Source of the DNA: Chloroflexota bacterium
GTDB lineage: Bacteria; Chloroflexota; Anaerolineae; Promineifilales; Promineifilaceae
Assembly: GCA_017993775.1 (NCBI GenBank)
Contig: JAGOMA010000005.1
Coordinates: forward strand, 131,996 to 195,995
Length of the DNA: 64,000 nucleotides
Reading direction: 5' to 3'
The stretch's first letter is position 1. Every line of letters begins with the position of its first letter. A program made the position numbers and the translations under genes. This document shows positions 27,621 through 36,105 of the stretch, one piece after another. Below the pieces are notes generated by a model that was given only the letters and a program-made list of their open reading frames with translations, was not told where the DNA came from and ran no database searches.

Positions 27621-27649
27621 AAAAAAACCCGTAGACATGGTCTACGGGT
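27621..27649 (-). terminator. Rho-independent terminator at the end of the partner-switching unit
   Basis: Stem ACCCGTAGA (27627-27635) and TCTACGGGT (27641-27649), with the A run at 27621-27627 becoming a T run on the minus strand. It ends the unit whose last gene is the receiver protein at 27687-28070. Confidence 0.85.
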
Positions 27650-27686
27650 ATCACCTTTACATGCAAAACACAAACGGAGAATCCAA

Positions 27687-28070
27687 TCAAACTGATTGAG
27701 CCTCGGCAATGGATAAACACTCCGTCACAACCCGATTCAGTTCCCACGAGCTAATCGGTTGAGTCAGAAAACGGTTAGCCCCTTTTTGGGCTGCTTCCAC
27801 GGGCGCCTGCTGCTGCCCACTGGCAGTCAACATAATGATGGGTAAGTTCTTAAACTTTTCTTGCGAACGGACTTGCTCCATCAGCGTGAACCCATTCATA
27901 ATGGGCATATTCAGATCGGTGATCATCAAATCTACCGGCATTTTCTCTAGCTGCTCTAAAGCCTGCGGTCCATTATCGGCCGTAACCGTTGTATGATTAA
28001 TTCTTTCTAGCATCAGGGTCAAGAGTCGGTGTGTATGCGGCGCATCATCGACAATTAGAATTCTGGCCAT
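27687..28070 (-). CDS. CheY-like single-domain response regulator
   Basis: 127 residues, receiver only: ILIVDDAPHTHRLL, phospho-acceptor Asp in DLMITDLNMPIMNGF (about residue 53), MLTASGQQ and the Lys site replaced by FLTQPISSW, where Gln stands in the usual Lys position. Lys normally couples phosphorylation to the conformational switch, so Gln there suggests altered signalling. It follows the RsbW-like gene after a 272-bp gap with TTGACA direct repeats. It may feed an upstream signal into the SpoIIE phosphatase. Confidence 0.85.
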   Translation of the reverse strand: MARILIVDDAPHTHRLLTLMLERINHTTVTADNGPQALEQLEKMPVDLMITDLNMPIMNGFTLMEQVRSQEKFKNLPIIMLTASGQQQAPVEAAQKGANRFLTQPISSWELNRVVTECLSIAEAQSV

Positions 28071-28139
28071 TTCACAACTCCTTATCTTCTACCAGCTACG
28101 CCATGCTCAGACACAACATCCTGTCAGACGCTCCTGGTA

Positions 28140-28186
28140 TGTCAAGGTAAATCAACAACTGTCAATATACCGAAATTCTCTGTCAA
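28140..28186 (-). promoter_or_regulatory. Three TTGACA direct repeats at 20-21 bp spacing
   Basis: TGTCAA on the plus strand at 28140-28145, 28160-28165 and 28181-28186, read as TTGACA on the minus strand upstream of the CheY-like gene. The spacing of about two helical turns suggests an operator array or stacked -35 elements. No convincing -10 is placed. Confidence 0.35.
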
Positions 28187-28342
28187 TCTGCCTTACGAGC
28201 AAGACCGTCAGGAAGCCAGAAACGTCACCACAAAGCCAGCCTAAAACGCAAGTTAGGGGCATTCACCGCGTTCCAGCCACAATCTGGCGCAAGCTCTTTT
28301 ATTTTTATTGGGACATTACGAGGGGCATCAGGCTCACATCGG

Positions 28343-28804
28343 TTAAATATTTTTGACCAGCCGCCAGCGATTATTGCCCGGTTGCGGAAAATAGGTCACT
28401 TCGTCCATAAGCTGATTAACCAGGAACAGCCCATAACCACTGGTCTGTGGCTGGCTTAAATCTGGGGCTACCACATCGGACAAGCTAAACGACTGCCCAC
28501 GATCATTCAGTTCGATGATAAATTGACGCAGGTTCTCATCCAGGGTAAATGCGACGTCAATCCGGCCAGAAATACCGGCATACGCATGTTCAACGATATT
28601 GGTACACGCTTCATGAACTGCCAGTTCGATATTGTAAAACAGGGACTCCTGGCCTGGCAGGCCCTGCTCGCGATCAAGCATCGCCCGAATACATGCGCCG
28701 ATGACGTTTAAATATTTATGGATAGCCGGCAGTTCCAGCCGGACAGTATTGGTGAGGGGTAACGGATTCACAACTGCCTCTTGTTGATTTACGGTCGATT
28801 TCAC
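28343..28804 (-). CDS. RsbW-like anti-sigma/switch-protein serine kinase (HATPase)
   Basis: 153 residues. GHKL ATPase motifs: N-box ELAVHEACTNIVEHAYAG, G1 ELNDRGQSFSL and G2 TSGYGLFLVNQLMDEV. Known: RsbW/SpoIIAB kinases phosphorylate a Ser or Thr on STAS antagonists and bind a sigma factor or other target. It overlaps the phosphatase gene by four bases (28801-28804). No sigma factor gene is nearby, so its target is likely a STAS protein; the STAS-fused glycosyltransferase at 32421-33926 is the obvious candidate. Confidence 0.9.
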   Translation of the reverse strand: MKSTVNQQEAVVNPLPLTNTVRLELPAIHKYLNVIGACIRAMLDREQGLPGQESLFYNIELAVHEACTNIVEHAYAGISGRIDVAFTLDENLRQFIIELNDRGQSFSLSDVVAPDLSQPQTSGYGLFLVNQLMDEVTYFPQPGNNRWRLVKNI

Positions 28805-30324
28805 GTGCCTATTCCCTTTAACACAACTAGGGTTTGGTCGTCACTTTGCGCAGCGCCATTGCTAAAATTGGCGATTGTGCGGTATAAAGTCTCAGCAATC
28901 CCACGCGCTGATTGGTCGGCTATTGATTCAACTAAAGATACCAACCGATCGTAACCAAATTCGTTATCCTGAGTATTTCTGGCTTCACTAAACCCGTCGG
29001 TGGCCACAACGAGGACATCGCCTGGTTGGAAATCTATACCCTGATCTTTGGACAAACTGTTCGGCAAGATTCCCATGGGTGTGCCATCGGCGCGCAGCAG
29101 ATGTGCTTTTTTACCGGCTGGACAATAGATGACGGGGGAATGGCCGGCATTGGCGTAGAGTAATTTGCGATTCGATGAGTCGTACTGACCTACGAATACA
29201 GTAGCAAACATACTCAACTTTGTAAAGTCATCGTAGAGTTCCTGGTTGGACCGCCCCATGACAACCTGGGGTGTAGGCATGGGCATGACATTTGTTTTGG
29301 TACGAATAACTGTGCGGGTCATGGCCATCAGCAGGGCAGCGGGGACGCCTTTGCCGGAGATGTCGCCCACCGTGAATGTGAATGGTTGGTTGGCGCCGAT
29401 GATAAAATCGTAGAAATCGCCGCCAACTCGTGAGGCAGGCCAGGAAGCAGCCCACAGGTCCAGTCCGACAACGCCAGGCGGCTTTTGCGGCAGCAGATGG
29501 ACCTGAATACGCTGGGCGAGGTCCATTTCTGTTTCCAATCTGGCTTGCTCGACGTTTAGCTGGTACATGATGACGTTTTCGATTTGGGCGCCGGTAAATT
29601 CAGCGATGGCCCCGGCAAGTTTAATGTCTGGGGAGTTGAAGTCGCCGTCGGATTTGTTGAGCATGCCCATAACGGCCGTGCCCGCATCTCGCACCTTAAT
29701 CGGCACAATCAACATATTGCGCACGCCCAATGCCTGCTCATCGGCATTGCCCCGGCTAAACAAAAACTCCCGCCGGGATTCTTTCATTAAGTTCATGTAG
29801 TTGTGAAGGGCTTCTTCGGTCAATATCGGGCGTGGATACTGCTGGAATATTGGCAGCCGACCTTTCATATGAACCCAAAAGAACGCTGCTTCCGCTTTTA
29901 CCAGCCGGGCTGTCTCGAACGCCAGACGCGCCAACGTTTCCTCGGGATTTAAATAATTCCGCGTCGCCTGAGTCAGATCATACAAAGCCAAAAGTTGGTC
30001 TTGGGTATCAATCAGATCGGCGGCCATGCTGTTCAGGTCTCTTTCCAGGCGGGCGATCTGGGCGATGAACCCAGCTTGAGCCTGCAAGCGCAAGCGGTGC
30101 GCTGGCTGGCAAAGGCCAGCTAGATGAAGCTCGCCTATTTTGACCGAATTGACAGTGATCGGTTCTATGAGTGCGGCTGGTTGCGGGCTGCCGCCTGCCG
30201 ACCAGGTGGCTAATGAAACGCCATCGGCCCATATCGAAAAGGTTGAGGCTCCCGCATCCAACCAATCTTTGGCTAATGTGTCAAAATCGGACTTTTGGGC
30301 AGCCAAAATTGCCGGTAGGATCAT
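28801..30324 (-). CDS. GAF-domain SpoIIE/RsbU-type PP2C phosphatase
   Basis: 507 residues. N-terminal region of about 120 with a coiled coil, GAF domain at about 130-285 (NYLNPEETLARLAFETARLV to NMLIVPIK), a linker coiled coil, then the SpoIIE phosphatase domain at about 300-505: LWAASWPASRVGGDFYDFI, GDISGKGVPAALLMAM and VVATDGFSEARN give the metal-binding Asp residues. Known: such phosphatases dephosphorylate STAS antagonists and so release the RsbW partner. It sits between the STAS and kinase genes, in the classical partner-switching set. The GAF domain is probably the sensing input. Confidence 0.92.
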   Translation of the reverse strand: MILPAILAAQKSDFDTLAKDWLDAGASTFSIWADGVSLATWSAGGSPQPAALIEPITVNSVKIGELHLAGLCQPAHRLRLQAQAGFIAQIARLERDLNSMAADLIDTQDQLLALYDLTQATRNYLNPEETLARLAFETARLVKAEAAFFWVHMKGRLPIFQQYPRPILTEEALHNYMNLMKESRREFLFSRGNADEQALGVRNMLIVPIKVRDAGTAVMGMLNKSDGDFNSPDIKLAGAIAEFTGAQIENVIMYQLNVEQARLETEMDLAQRIQVHLLPQKPPGVVGLDLWAASWPASRVGGDFYDFIIGANQPFTFTVGDISGKGVPAALLMAMTRTVIRTKTNVMPMPTPQVVMGRSNQELYDDFTKLSMFATVFVGQYDSSNRKLLYANAGHSPVIYCPAGKKAHLLRADGTPMGILPNSLSKDQGIDFQPGDVLVVATDGFSEARNTQDNEFGYDRLVSLVESIADQSARGIAETLYRTIANFSNGAAQSDDQTLVVLKGIGT

Positions 30325-30349
30325 TTGGAATCTATTCCTGCCAGATTAT

Positions 30350-30688
30350 TCAACGAGCGAACGCCTGGACCGCTTCGTCTTCGCGGGCGAATATCTCGAA
30401 GAATCTATCTAGACGAGTTAGTTCAAAAACCATGCGTACAGACTGCTGCAAATGACAAAGACGCAGGTCGCCTTGTAATTCACGTGAACGCTTTAGTCCA
30501 TGGACGAGTGTGGCCAGGGCGGTTGAATCGACAAAATCCACCTTTTCCAGATTGACAACAATGTTGGCAGGTTCTTCGGCCATGGCCTGTTCTATCGACT
30601 GCCGCGCGGTGTCGGCGGTATAAGTATCAAAACGCCCTGCAAGTTCCAGGATCTTTACGTTTTCGGCAGATCGCACATTGATCTCCAT
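30350..30688 (-). CDS. STAS-domain anti-sigma-factor antagonist (SpoIIAA/RsbV type)
   Basis: 112 residues covering one STAS domain. The phosphorylation-site loop is VDFVDSTALATLV with Asp-Ser-Thr intact (about residues 56-58). Known: the unphosphorylated form binds the RsbW kinase and frees that kinase's partner. AAAGGAG precedes the ATG. It lies 25 bp upstream of the phosphatase gene and 57 bp downstream of the nucleotidyltransferase fusion, so it joins the polysaccharide block to the switch module. Confidence 0.93.
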   Translation of the reverse strand: MEINVRSAENVKILELAGRFDTYTADTARQSIEQAMAEEPANIVVNLEKVDFVDSTALATLVHGLKRSRELQGDLRLCHLQQSVRMVFELTRLDRFFEIFAREDEAVQAFAR

Positions 30689-30745
30689 TGGCTACCAACT
30701 CCTTTGCAGTACAAACTGTTTGGCGAACGACTCTGAGATAATTGT

Positions 30746-32392
30746 TTATCTGGTATTTTGTTTGAGTCGGCGCCCCCATGCGAGGGGTGTTTGTCCTAGC
30801 AATCGCAAATTTGCGCGCCAGGAACGTGTGGCTACATAGTAAGCATCGGTTATCAGGACTTCATCCAGGCTGCTGCCTGGTCTGGATTGGATGTACCATA
30901 ATCCGGTAAATCCGGCGGGGCACTCGTGCCTTTTTTGCTGCCAGGCTTCACTGATTTGGTTGATCTCTACGGCCGTCAACGGTTTGACGCCCACCAGGCG
31001 CATATCACCGCGCAAGACGTTCCAAAGTTCAGGCAGGCGGTGTAGTTCGAGCCGCTGCAGAATACGGCCAACGGCCGTTTCTTCCCCGCTCTTTCTCCCC
31101 GTGGCAAATCGCCACAAGAAAAATTTTTGCAAGGTGGCCGAAGTTGGCTGGCTGGCCGGGTTCGGCCAACCGCCAAAGCGCTCTAATTGGTCAAAGACAC
31201 GGCCGTTTACCACCAGCAGCAGCAAAGCGATCGGTATCGTCACAATCAGCGTCAGGATCAAGATCAAGCTTGCCAGAAGAACGTCTCCCAACCGCAAAAA
31301 CCGGTCGTCGAGAAGTGTGGTGACCTGACCCAATAAAAATTGGTCGACGACCTGGGTACTCTCGGCGGTAAGTTTATCAACAACCAGATTTTTATTCACG
31401 AAACGGCCGTCAATATTCACCAATTGGCCGACATAGGTGCGGTCTAAAATGGTGCTGCGGCTGATGGTGGCATCGTCATCAATCACCACATTAGAGCCAA
31501 TCACCACTTCCGGTCCCAGCTCTACGTCTGGCCCAATCTGGCAATTTTGCCCAATGAAAACCGGCGGCGACAACCGCGCGCTGGGGTGAATCATGTGGTT
31601 ACGCCCCACCCAAATCCCTTCCGAAATCTGCCGGCCTTCAAGTGACGGATAGTGCAGCGCAGGCTGCCCGTTCAGGCCGTCAGAATGTCCCCAGGCGCTG
31701 TACAACACATGCTGCTGCGCCGCATGGTAGTCGGCAAACGTCGCCAGCGGGTTCCAGTAACCGGGCATCTCGTAGGCATCAACGGCTATGCCTGCAGCCA
31801 TCAGCGCCGGCAGCAGTTGTGTATGAATATCGCAGGTCGTTCGCGGCGGGATATGGGCCAGAACTTCCGGTTCAAAAACGCACACGCCGGTGAGGTAAGC
31901 TATTTCACGGCCGTCTGGGTGTGTCTGGTCTAACAGTTGGCTGTTGGCGTTCAGGGCGACGGCCGTTGCTCCATTCAGGCTGCGGCGATGGACCACGACA
32001 GTAGCCCGGCTTTGTCGCTGGCGATGTTGGGTCAACACGGCCGTTAAATCTACATCCACAATCGCGTCGCCGGGCAGCACCACAACCGTCTGCGTAATGG
32101 CCGATTGGGCCCATTTTAACGCCCCGGCCGTACCCAACGCATCGCGTTGCAGCAAATAATTTAGCGATACGCCCCAGCGTTTGCCGCTGCCCAGATACGC
32201 TTCCACATCTCCCGCCAGGTGGTACAAACTGACCAAAATCTGCTTAATCCCCTGGCGCGCCAACAATTCAACGGCGTACAGCATGACAGGGCGGTCAGCG
32301 ACCGGCAGCATGGGCGCAGGAACCGTTTCGGTAAGGGGTCTTAATTTATTTGTTTCGCCGGTTGCCAATAAAATGGCCTGAACATTTTCCAT
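30746..32392 (-). CDS. Nucleotidyltransferase / hexapeptide / sugar-phosphate-transferase fusion
   Basis: 548 residues. 1-235: sugar-1-phosphate nucleotidyltransferase fold (AILLATG, LRPLTETVPAPMLPVADRP, ALGTAGALKWA, VVLPGDAIVD). The usual GGxGTRL loop reads TGETNKL, so activity may be weakened. 250-330: left-handed helix hexapeptides (IHPSARLSPPVFIGQNCQIG). 365-395: membrane helix. 400-548: divergent bacterial sugar transferase (ELHRLPELWNVLRGDMRLVG, KPLT, PAGFTGLWYIQSR). Such three-part chains are uncommon; one protein could make an NDP-sugar and pass the sugar phosphate to undecaprenyl phosphate. It ends the polysaccharide block, 57 bp before the STAS gene. Confidence 0.83.
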   Translation of the reverse strand: MENVQAILLATGETNKLRPLTETVPAPMLPVADRPVMLYAVELLARQGIKQILVSLYHLAGDVEAYLGSGKRWGVSLNYLLQRDALGTAGALKWAQSAITQTVVVLPGDAIVDVDLTAVLTQHRQRQSRATVVVHRRSLNGATAVALNANSQLLDQTHPDGREIAYLTGVCVFEPEVLAHIPPRTTCDIHTQLLPALMAAGIAVDAYEMPGYWNPLATFADYHAAQQHVLYSAWGHSDGLNGQPALHYPSLEGRQISEGIWVGRNHMIHPSARLSPPVFIGQNCQIGPDVELGPEVVIGSNVVIDDDATISRSTILDRTYVGQLVNIDGRFVNKNLVVDKLTAESTQVVDQFLLGQVTTLLDDRFLRLGDVLLASLILILTLIVTIPIALLLLVVNGRVFDQLERFGGWPNPASQPTSATLQKFFLWRFATGRKSGEETAVGRILQRLELHRLPELWNVLRGDMRLVGVKPLTAVEINQISEAWQQKRHECPAGFTGLWYIQSRPGSSLDEVLITDAYYVATRSWRANLRLLGQTPLAWGRRLKQNTR

Positions 32393-32420
32393 GATAATAC
32401 GACTGTTGTTTCACGCGATG

Positions 32421-33926
32421 TCAGGCCACTGCTGCCGGCACATCGTTATATAAAGCCAATACTTTATCGAAACGTACCATTTCGATAACCCGCATGACGT
32501 CTTTAGAGCAGTTGGCCACTCGCAGTTCCCCGTCGCGCTCATCGGCGGTGCGGTTGAGTTGAGCCAGGGCAGCCAGACCGGCGCTGGCCAAAAGCACGGT
32601 TTCGGATAAATCGAGAACCACACGCGGATTAGCGTCTAGCAGCGAGGTGCATGTTTCAACCATTTCTGGCGCGGATGCTGCATCCAGGCGACGAGGGCCT
32701 TTTAAGACTGTCCAGGTGGTTTCGAGAACCGGAACGGCCGTTTCCCCATCATTTGCCAAATTATCAGCCACACCCGCGGCGGGCGAGGCTTCAATTGCCT
32801 TGAGCGACGGCGCATTGCTGGCCGCCAACGCGGTTTTCGCGTCGTCCACAATCACAAAAAAGCGATCCAGCCGCAGCAGCGACAAGGTTTGCAAAATATT
32901 GGATGGCACAGAAGCCAGCCACAACTCGCCATGTGCGTCTCGCGCCTGTTTGGTCAGGCCAACCAGGGCGCCAATCACCGAACTGTCTAAGAAAACAGCG
33001 TCGGTCAGGTCGATGATGATGTAGGGCGTGATGGCTAAGGCTTGCTGGGCTTTTTTGTTAAAGCCGTCGTAATTGCTAACGGTCAGATGTCCCTCGACGT
33101 GTAATACGGCCGTGTCATGAATCAACACCAGGTCGGTTTTGGGCAGCACCGGCGTCGGTACATTGCCACGGCGCATCACCCACCACTGGCGCAAGAAGAA
33201 CGCGCCAAACCCCACCATATCCACAGCATACCGACGCCACAAGCGGCGCGGCTCCTGAAGCAGCCGATGGAGCCATTCCAGGCCATATCGCTGCATCCAG
33301 TCCGGCGCGCGCTTTGTATTGCCAGTGATAAAATCGAACGTTCCACCCACGCCAATCATCACCGGAATGGCCAGCTCGCGGCCGTACATGCCAATCCACT
33401 TTTCTTGTTTCGGGTTGCCAAAGGCCACCAGCAAAATATCCGGCTGCGCGGCTTTGATTTCCGCAATGATGGCCGGGTCCATATCGATCACCGAACTGTA
33501 AGGCGGCGATTTTACACCCGCCACAATCAAGTCCGGGTTTTGCTCTTTCAAGATTTCGGCAGCTTTAGCCGCAATCCCCGGCGCAGCGCCCAAAAAGTAA
33601 ATAGAGTACCCTTTGGCTGCCGCTCTCTGCGCCAGCGCCGGAATCATGTCCGCGCCAGCCACGCGCCCTTCTAAGTCAACCCCCAGCAAACGCGAACCCC
33701 ACACCAGCGGCATCCCATCGGCCGTCGAGAGGTCAGCTTCTTGCAGCAAATAGCGCAGCTCCGGATCAGTCATCGACTTGACGACAAAATCAGCATTCAC
33801 CGTCGCCACCTGATGCCCTTTGCCCGTCTCCCGGCCGGTCACCACGAATTCGTCTAACCGATCCAGGGTTTCTGCCATATTCAAATCGTCGATAGGCACG
33901 CCTAAAATTACAATAAGCCTGCGCAT
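32421..33926 (-). CDS. WecG/TagA/CpsF glycosyltransferase (GT26) fused to two STAS domains
   Basis: 501 residues from the ATG at 33926 (GGGGAG upstream; the TTG at 33932 is rejected). 1-248: GT26 domain with ATVNADFVVKSM, ADGMPLVWGSRLLG, YFLGAAPG, AFGNPKQEKWI and GVGGTFDFITG. 266-370: STAS domain with VFLDSSVIGALV (Asp314, Ser315, Ser316). About 400-500: second STAS domain with VLLASAGLAALA, where Ala447 replaces the usual Asp but Ser448 stays. Known: GT26 enzymes add N-acetylmannosamine-type sugars to lipid-linked acceptors. The STAS parts suggest control by the RsbW-like kinase and SpoIIE phosphatase encoded 2-5 kb downstream. This is the most unusual protein in the window. Confidence 0.88.
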   Translation of the reverse strand: MRRLIVILGVPIDDLNMAETLDRLDEFVVTGRETGKGHQVATVNADFVVKSMTDPELRYLLQEADLSTADGMPLVWGSRLLGVDLEGRVAGADMIPALAQRAAAKGYSIYFLGAAPGIAAKAAEILKEQNPDLIVAGVKSPPYSSVIDMDPAIIAEIKAAQPDILLVAFGNPKQEKWIGMYGRELAIPVMIGVGGTFDFITGNTKRAPDWMQRYGLEWLHRLLQEPRRLWRRYAVDMVGFGAFFLRQWWVMRRGNVPTPVLPKTDLVLIHDTAVLHVEGHLTVSNYDGFNKKAQQALAITPYIIIDLTDAVFLDSSVIGALVGLTKQARDAHGELWLASVPSNILQTLSLLRLDRFFVIVDDAKTALAASNAPSLKAIEASPAAGVADNLANDGETAVPVLETTWTVLKGPRRLDAASAPEMVETCTSLLDANPRVVLDLSETVLLASAGLAALAQLNRTADERDGELRVANCSKDVMRVIEMVRFDKVLALYNDVPAAVA

Positions 33927-33944
33927 GGCCAATCTCCCCTGGGG

Positions 33945-34805
33945 TTAATAAGCGCCCCGGCCTGTCAGGACTGCCGGAATCGTCTTTAATAAAATTTCAA
34001 TATCTTTCAGAAGGCTCTGTTCAGAAATATATTGCAGGTCCAGTTCGACCCAACGTTTAAAACTCAGCTCGCTGCGACCAGACACCTGCTGCAAACCGGT
34101 AATCCCAGGCACCGCATCCAGGCGACGCAGCTGATCAAACTGATATTGGGCCACTTCATAGGGCACTGGCGGCCGCGGCCCAACCAAACTCATCTCCCCT
34201 CTGAGAACGTTAAAAAGCTGTGGAATCTCGTCAATGCTCGCTTTGCGGATCAACCTTCCCACACGCGTCACACGAGGATCGTTTTTTATTTTGAAGACGA
34301 CCTCGTCGGCTTCGTTGTTGGCCATCAATTCGGCTTTGCGGGCCTCGGCGTCTATGTACATCGAGCGGAATTTGAAGCAGTAAAACGGTTGCCCCCACTT
34401 ACCCACCCGTTCTTGCTTGAAAAACACGGGGCCAGGAGAATCTAGTTTGATGGCAATGGCGATCATCAACATGACCGGTAGGGCAAAAGGTAAGGCGATA
34501 CAAACGAGTATAAAATCAAAAACCCGTTTCAGGTTGCTGTTAATTTTGTTACGGATAACCCAGGTAATCAGGCGCAGGCGCATCCGTTGAATGGTGCGCG
34601 GGCTTTTAAAGGATTGGCTGGCATATTTTTCTAACATGCGTGCCGCTTTTTCAGCCTGTTTTTGTTCATCGCGCAAGTCTGTGGGGACAAGGTGGGCCTG
34701 ATTGACAATTGGTGCTTGGTTTTCTGTCATAACGATTGTTTTCTGTTGCCGCTCTTCAGGTCGTCGTTGATTGAACCTGGTGGGTGATTTTTGTCCTAGT
34801 TGCAT
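33945..34805 (-). CDS. Initiating sugar-phosphate transferase (WbaP/CpsE type)
   Basis: 286 residues from the ATG at 34805, two bases after the stop of the preceding gene, with GAGG six bases upstream; the reading from 34931 would overlap that gene by 125 bp. One membrane hairpin (FDFILVCIALPFALPVMLMI), then the catalytic domain: SPGPVFFKQERVGK, FYCFKFRSMYIDA, RKASIDEIPQLFNVLRGEMS and VGPRPPVPYEV, and GITGLQQVSGRS. It moves a hexose-1-phosphate onto undecaprenyl phosphate, the first membrane step of repeat-unit assembly. A full-length N-terminal CoA-binding domain is absent, which is common for short CpsE forms. Confidence 0.93.
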   Translation of the reverse strand: MQLGQKSPTRFNQRRPEERQQKTIVMTENQAPIVNQAHLVPTDLRDEQKQAEKAARMLEKYASQSFKSPRTIQRMRLRLITWVIRNKINSNLKRVFDFILVCIALPFALPVMLMIAIAIKLDSPGPVFFKQERVGKWGQPFYCFKFRSMYIDAEARKAELMANNEADEVVFKIKNDPRVTRVGRLIRKASIDEIPQLFNVLRGEMSLVGPRPPVPYEVAQYQFDQLRRLDAVPGITGLQQVSGRSELSFKRWVELDLQYISEQSLLKDIEILLKTIPAVLTGRGAY

Positions 34806-34806
34806 G

Positions 34807-36105
34807 TTATGCCTCGTCGTTCCGCGCCGTTCGTATCCAACCATGTGAATCGAAGCCGAGCAATACGCGCCCATAATGCCACACTTTCCAGGTGACGAAG
34901 ACGGGGATGTTGAGCAAGGCCATATAGACATTTTTAGGCGCGTGGACCAGCCGCAGGCCGGAAAGCAAGTAGATGAGCTGCCCGACGATAAGCGCGACGG
35001 CTAAATACAAGTTGATGCGGGCTAGATTGGCAGCCCACACGGCCGTTTCCGTTCCCATGATGCGCCACAATACAGGCAGCGGCAAGCTGACCGCCAGAAA
35101 CAGCCCGCTCAACGCGGCCATCACCGAAAAAGGTGGAATGAGATGTTCCATAGCAGCATCGAGCAGCAGATAGGCACGGCCGTACTGCCCGGCGCGCACG
35201 CTTTTCCCGGCTGCTCGCAGCAGTTTGGGCGCATACAGGCGCATCATCTGCATTCGGCCGCGTTCCCAACGCACATTTTGCGATGCGGCGCTGGCCAACG
35301 TCTCTGGCATTTCAGCCTCGATCACTGCCTCCGAGGCAAAGGCTACCCGCTCGCCGTTCAAAATGAGCGCCATATGGAACTCGATATCTTCTGTAATGGA
35401 AGCGGTCCATTCGATCTGGCGCATCACATCGGCGGCAAACACCATGCCGTTGCCTTTCAGCCCGGCAGAGCCGCCCAGAGCTGTGCGGCCTAACGGCCGT
35501 AAATAATGCAGCACCGCCAACGCCGCATAGCGCAGCCCCACACTCCAACTGCGGCCCGGATTTCGTACCGCATAATAAGCTTGAATCACGCGCTCGCCTC
35601 GCGCCAGCCGCCCGGACATCGCCCGCAAAAAATTGGCCGACACCACAGTATCGGCATCTAAAATCACAATCGCGTCGTGGGGTTCGCCGCTTGCCCAAAT
35701 GCGCTGCAACAGCCACTGCAAGGCGTAGCCTTTGCCAACTTCAGCTGTGTTGAATCGCTCGTGGGCTACAGCACCATATTGGCGGGCAATAACGGCCGTT
35801 TGATCCGTGCAATTATCCGCCACCACATGCACCGTAAATAACTCTCGGGGATAATCCAACTGCGCCAGATTTTGCAACAGGTCGGGCAGCAGACGCTCTT
35901 CATTGTGCGCAGGAATAAGAACAGCAAATCGCTTCGCGGGCTGCCCTGGTTCCGGCGTCTGCCGTCTGGCGGCACGCCAGGCCGACACTGTCAGAACAAG
36001 CAAATACCCAACCAGGCCGGCAAGCAGCAGTTCCAGAACCAATAAAACAATTTGCGCAAACGTAAAAATATAGAACATGATTACAGCATTAAAGAATAAA
36101 ACCAT
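34807..36105 (-). CDS. Membrane-bound processive family 2 glycosyltransferase
   Basis: 432 residues: N-terminal membrane helix (about 10-38), cytosolic GT2 domain with VLIPAHNEE, VADNCTDQTA, ILDADTV (DxD), SITEDIEFH (ED) and QNVRWERGRM (QxxRW), then three or four C-terminal helices. Known: the D, DxD, D and QxxRW set marks processive enzymes such as cellulose and hyaluronan synthases. The start at 36105 lies in the arm of a terminator-like hairpin; ATG at 36078 (codon 10) is an alternative start downstream of it. A 523-bp leader precedes the gene. Confidence 0.88.
   Translation of the reverse strand: MVLFFNAVIMFYIFTFAQIVLLVLELLLAGLVGYLLVLTVSAWRAARRQTPEPGQPAKRFAVLIPAHNEERLLPDLLQNLAQLDYPRELFTVHVVADNCTDQTAVIARQYGAVAHERFNTAEVGKGYALQWLLQRIWASGEPHDAIVILDADTVVSANFLRAMSGRLARGERVIQAYYAVRNPGRSWSVGLRYAALAVLHYLRPLGRTALGGSAGLKGNGMVFAADVMRQIEWTASITEDIEFHMALILNGERVAFASEAVIEAEMPETLASAASQNVRWERGRMQMMRLYAPKLLRAAGKSVRAGQYGRAYLLLDAAMEHLIPPFSVMAALSGLFLAVSLPLPVLWRIMGTETAVWAANLARINLYLAVALIVGQLIYLLSGLRLVHAPKNVYMALLNIPVFVTWKVWHYGRVLLGFDSHGWIRTARNDEA

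Noticed and set aside
27230..29672. 2.4-kb stretch without ACGGCCGT, possible recently acquired DNA
   Set aside because: With about 115 copies at a mean spacing near 560 bp, one or two gaps this long are expected by chance.
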